Shown here one piece after another: positions 6,252 to 7,919 of a DNA stretch of 7,919 nucleotides (position 1 is its first letter; the number at the start of each line of letters is the position of its first letter). The stretch is from Anaerolineae bacterium (GTDB lineage Bacteria; Chloroflexota; Anaerolineae; Anaerolineales; Villigracilaceae). The translations under genes and the position numbers were made by a program. The stretch spans positions 1 to 7,919 of the forward strand of contig PLNY01000482.1 of NCBI GenBank assembly GCA_003141915.1. Reading direction: 5' to 3'. The notes under the pieces are model-generated. The model saw only the letters and a program-made list of their open reading frames with translations, did not search any database and was not told where the DNA came from.

Positions 6252-7004
6252 ATGAGTTATCCCAACTATTCCTATGCACCAGTTTTAATTGCAAGCTTGA
6301 TCCGCGACGGTATTCTTTGCCATCGCCGCGTTTTTAGAGACGATGCACGTCTCTGCATTGAACGGCTAAATCCTCCGCTCCGAGTTCTGGGAAAAGAATA
6401 TATTCCGCAGACAGGTCCCTGCGTATTGACCATGAATCATTACACGCGGGCTGGCTTTCATATCTGGTGGGGAGCCATGGCGATATCGCCTTTAATATGC
6501 TCTCCTGTTCATTGGGTGATCGCAGGCGAATGGACTGCGTCGGGGAAATGGTATGAACCGATTAAGGGAGCTGTATCGCGTTTCGCGGCAAATCGGATCG
6601 CCCGCGTTTATGGATTCACGACCATGCCTCCCATGCCGCCGCGTCCGCGCGATGTGAAAGCGCGTGCCGCCTCAGTGCTCGCAGTGTTAAAGTATGTGAA
6701 GCAAACCAAAGACGCGATGATTGGTTTCGCCCCCGAGGGCGGAGATCAGATCGAAGAGAAATTGATGATGCCCGCTTCCGGGGTTGGACGATTCGGTTTG
6801 CTGCTGGCCGCCCAAGGTCTGAGATTTGCACCGGTCGGCGTTTACGAATCAGATGGCGAATTCTGTCTTCATTTTGGTGAAGCCTATGATCTGTGTGTTG
6901 AGCGCCATGGTTCATCCGATGAAAAAGATAGAGAAGCAGCGCGAATTATGATGAAGCACATTGCTCCCCTACTTCCATCACACTTAAGAGGAGAATTTGC
7001 TTGA
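6252..7004 (+). CDS. PlsC/LPLAT-like acyltransferase with altered catalytic motif
   Basis: Protein of 250 residues resembling the lysophospholipid/glycerol-phosphate acyltransferase fold. VLTMNHYTRAGFHIWW (58-73) is in the place of block I (NHxxxxD), but the residue five after His63 is Gly68 rather than Asp. FAPEGGDQ (159-166) corresponds to the FPEGT block that binds glycerol phosphate, and FAPVGVYESDG (192-202) to the last block. Family members transfer an acyl chain from acyl-CoA or acyl-ACP to a lipid, at the membrane surface. Without the Asp of the His-Asp dyad, activity or substrate is uncertain. ATG 6252 is the only ATG giving the full domain: an in-frame stop lies at 6234-6236 and there is no clear Shine-Dalgarno. 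The 3' end overlaps the MFS transporter start by 4 nt, so the two are probably translationally coupled. Confidence 0.75.
   Translation: MSYPNYSYAPVLIASLIRDGILCHRRVFRDDARLCIERLNPPLRVLGKEYIPQTGPCVLTMNHYTRAGFHIWWGAMAISPLICSPVHWVIAGEWTASGKWYEPIKGAVSRFAANRIARVYGFTTMPPMPPRPRDVKARAASVLAVLKYVKQTKDAMIGFAPEGGDQIEEKLMMPASGVGRFGLLLAAQGLRFAPVGVYESDGEFCLHFGEAYDLCVERHGSSDEKDREAARIMMKHIAPLLPSHLRGEFA
6336..6354. repeat. Short palindrome inside the acyltransferase gene
   Basis: AGAGACG (6336-6342) and CGTCTCT (6348-6354) are perfect inverted repeats around the loop ATGCA. They encode about residues 29-35 of the acyltransferase-like protein. The outer part TAGAGAC...GTCTCT resembles TAGGGAC...GTCCCT of the palindrome after ftsZ, with a compensating A/T for G/C change, so the two may belong to one repeat family. 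Confidence 0.45.
6986..6993 (+). promoter_or_regulatory. Ribosome binding site for a TTG-started MFS gene
   Basis: AAGAGGAG ends 7 nt before TTG 7001 and lies inside the last codons of the acyltransferase gene. It is a strong site and the main reason for choosing the rare TTG start. Confidence 0.7.
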
Positions 7005-7919
7005 AGAAGCCTGTCTCGATTTTGAAAATGCTCGTGGTGAATACCTATTGGGTGGGATTATCGTTTATGTGGAATGGATTGCATGGAATCATCCTGCCGG
7101 CGGTCATTGCCAACATTGTGCCTGGCAATGAAAAGAACACATATCTCGGATTGCTCACATCCGTTGGGTTGGTGATTGCAGTGATCGTCCAGCCAATCTC
7201 CGGTGCGTTGACTGACCGTTGGGCGTCGCGTTGGGGACGACGCCGTCCCTGGATCACGTTTGGAACGTTGTTTAATTTTCTATTCCTTGCCGTCATTGGC
7301 TGGGCAGGCGGATTGACCTGGATCTTTATCGGCTATCTTGGACTGCAACTGAGTTCAAACATTGCGCAGGGTCCAGTGCAGGGATTGATGCCGGACATGG
7401 TTCCTCAAGAGCAATTGGCCCAAGCCAGCGGAATCAAGATTTTTATTGACATGGGCAGCGCTGCTGCGGCCGTGATCGTCACAGGAATTTTGCTTGGCTC
7501 CAAAGCCCAATATTCCGGTTTGGTCATGGCGTTGATTATTGGCATCATGCTCATCAGCGCGGCGACCACAATTTTGGGAACTCCTGAACAACCTTCCACG
7601 CGCGCGAATATCAATCCGTGGAAAGAAATGCTGAATTCATTTCAAATTGATTTCCACGCAAACACATCATATTGGTGGCTCATTGGTCAACGCTTTGTAT
7701 TTCTGCTGGGCGTTTATGGCATTCAAGCCTTCGCACAAAATTATCTGCGGGATGTGCTCAACGTGGCCAATCCGCCGCGCGACACCGGCATTTTGTTAGG
7801 CACTGTGACTCTTTCTTTGATCCTCTTTGCCGCGGCGAGCGGATGGCTGATCCATCGTTGGGGCATGAGACGCGTACTGATCTTCGCAACTATGATTACG
7901 GCAATCGGATCCGTTTTAC
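7001..7919 (+). CDS. MFS transporter (GPH/SLC45-like), 3'-partial
   Basis: The first 306 codons of a membrane transporter run off the window end without a stop. Hydrophobic spans appear at about 17-40, 48-70, 87-104, 106-125, 150-167, 171-192, 226-246, 262-284 and 289 onward, consistent with a 12-span major facilitator cut in its C-terminal half. The loop after span 2, TDRWASRWGRRRP (71-83), is motif A of the superfamily, and its SRWGRRRP ending recalls glycoside-pentoside-hexuronide and SLC45 sugar carriers. QGPVQGLMPDMVPQEQLAQA (123-142) is a second family-like loop. These families usually move sugars with a cation, but the substrate cannot be read from sequence. TTG 7001 is chosen for the AAGAGGAG site 7 nt upstream and the TTGA overlap with the acyltransferase stop. 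ATG 7028 or GTG 7034 would be internal alternatives. Confidence 0.9.
   Translation, partial: MKKPVSILKMLVVNTYWVGLSFMWNGLHGIILPAVIANIVPGNEKNTYLGLLTSVGLVIAVIVQPISGALTDRWASRWGRRRPWITFGTLFNFLFLAVIGWAGGLTWIFIGYLGLQLSSNIAQGPVQGLMPDMVPQEQLAQASGIKIFIDMGSAAAAVIVTGILLGSKAQYSGLVMALIIGIMLISAATTILGTPEQPSTRANINPWKEMLNSFQIDFHANTSYWWLIGQRFVFLLGVYGIQAFAQNYLRDVLNVANPPRDTGILLGTVTLSLILFAAASGWLIHRWGMRRVLIFATMITAIGSVL

Noticed and set aside
6233..6337. 34-codon frame with TAAGG 8 nt before its ATG, overlapping the acyltransferase start
   Set aside because: The translation looks like an out-of-frame reading of the acyltransferase gene, with no domain or sensible composition. It could be a leader peptide, but nothing else supports that. 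An in-frame stop at 6234 also argues against a frameshift extending the acyltransferase.

Overview
The window is a compact run of genes, all on the + strand. It looks like a chromosomal division and cell-wall (dcw) cluster from a free-living bacterium of moderate GC content. The order murB-ddl-ftsQ-ftsA-ftsZ, the protein sequences and a dispersed-looking palindrome after ftsZ (TAGGGACACAGC / GCTGTGTCCCTA) all remind me of Chloroflexota, probably Anaerolineae. That placement is inference from gene order and sequence feel, not from a search.

Region 1 (1-4228) is a tightly packed operon. It holds murB (5' end cut off by the window edge), ddl, ftsQ and ftsA. The spacings are 7 nt, a 4-nt ATGA overlap, and 2 nt. 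MurB and Ddl make the peptidoglycan precursors UDP-MurNAc and D-Ala-D-Ala. FtsQ and FtsA are the divisome scaffold and the FtsZ membrane anchor.

Region 2 (4229-5513) is a 118-nt gap with a plausible extended -10 promoter, followed by ftsZ. FtsZ is complete: GTP-binding signature, T7 loop and the C-terminal peptide that docks on FtsA and similar partners. The ftsA C-terminus also carries its amphipathic membrane-targeting helix, so the FtsZ-FtsA-membrane link is intact.

Region 3 (5514-5590) holds a perfect 12-bp palindrome with a 3-nt loop, probably a repeat-family member and possibly the ftsZ terminator. Just after it is a second extended -10 sequence, identical over ten bases to the one before ftsZ. 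It is placed so that transcription would start at the A of the next ATG.

Region 4 (5591-7919) is a second co-directional cluster: a two-pass membrane protein of unknown function, a 64-residue glycine-zipper-like small membrane protein, a PlsC/LPLAT-like acyltransferase whose H(X4)D motif lacks the aspartate, and the first 306 codons of an MFS transporter starting at a TTG that overlaps the acyltransferase stop by 4 nt. The acyltransferase-MFS coupling is the least ordinary part of the window. I see no RNA gene, CRISPR array, insertion sequence or defence system, and no clear evidence of a wholly new system.
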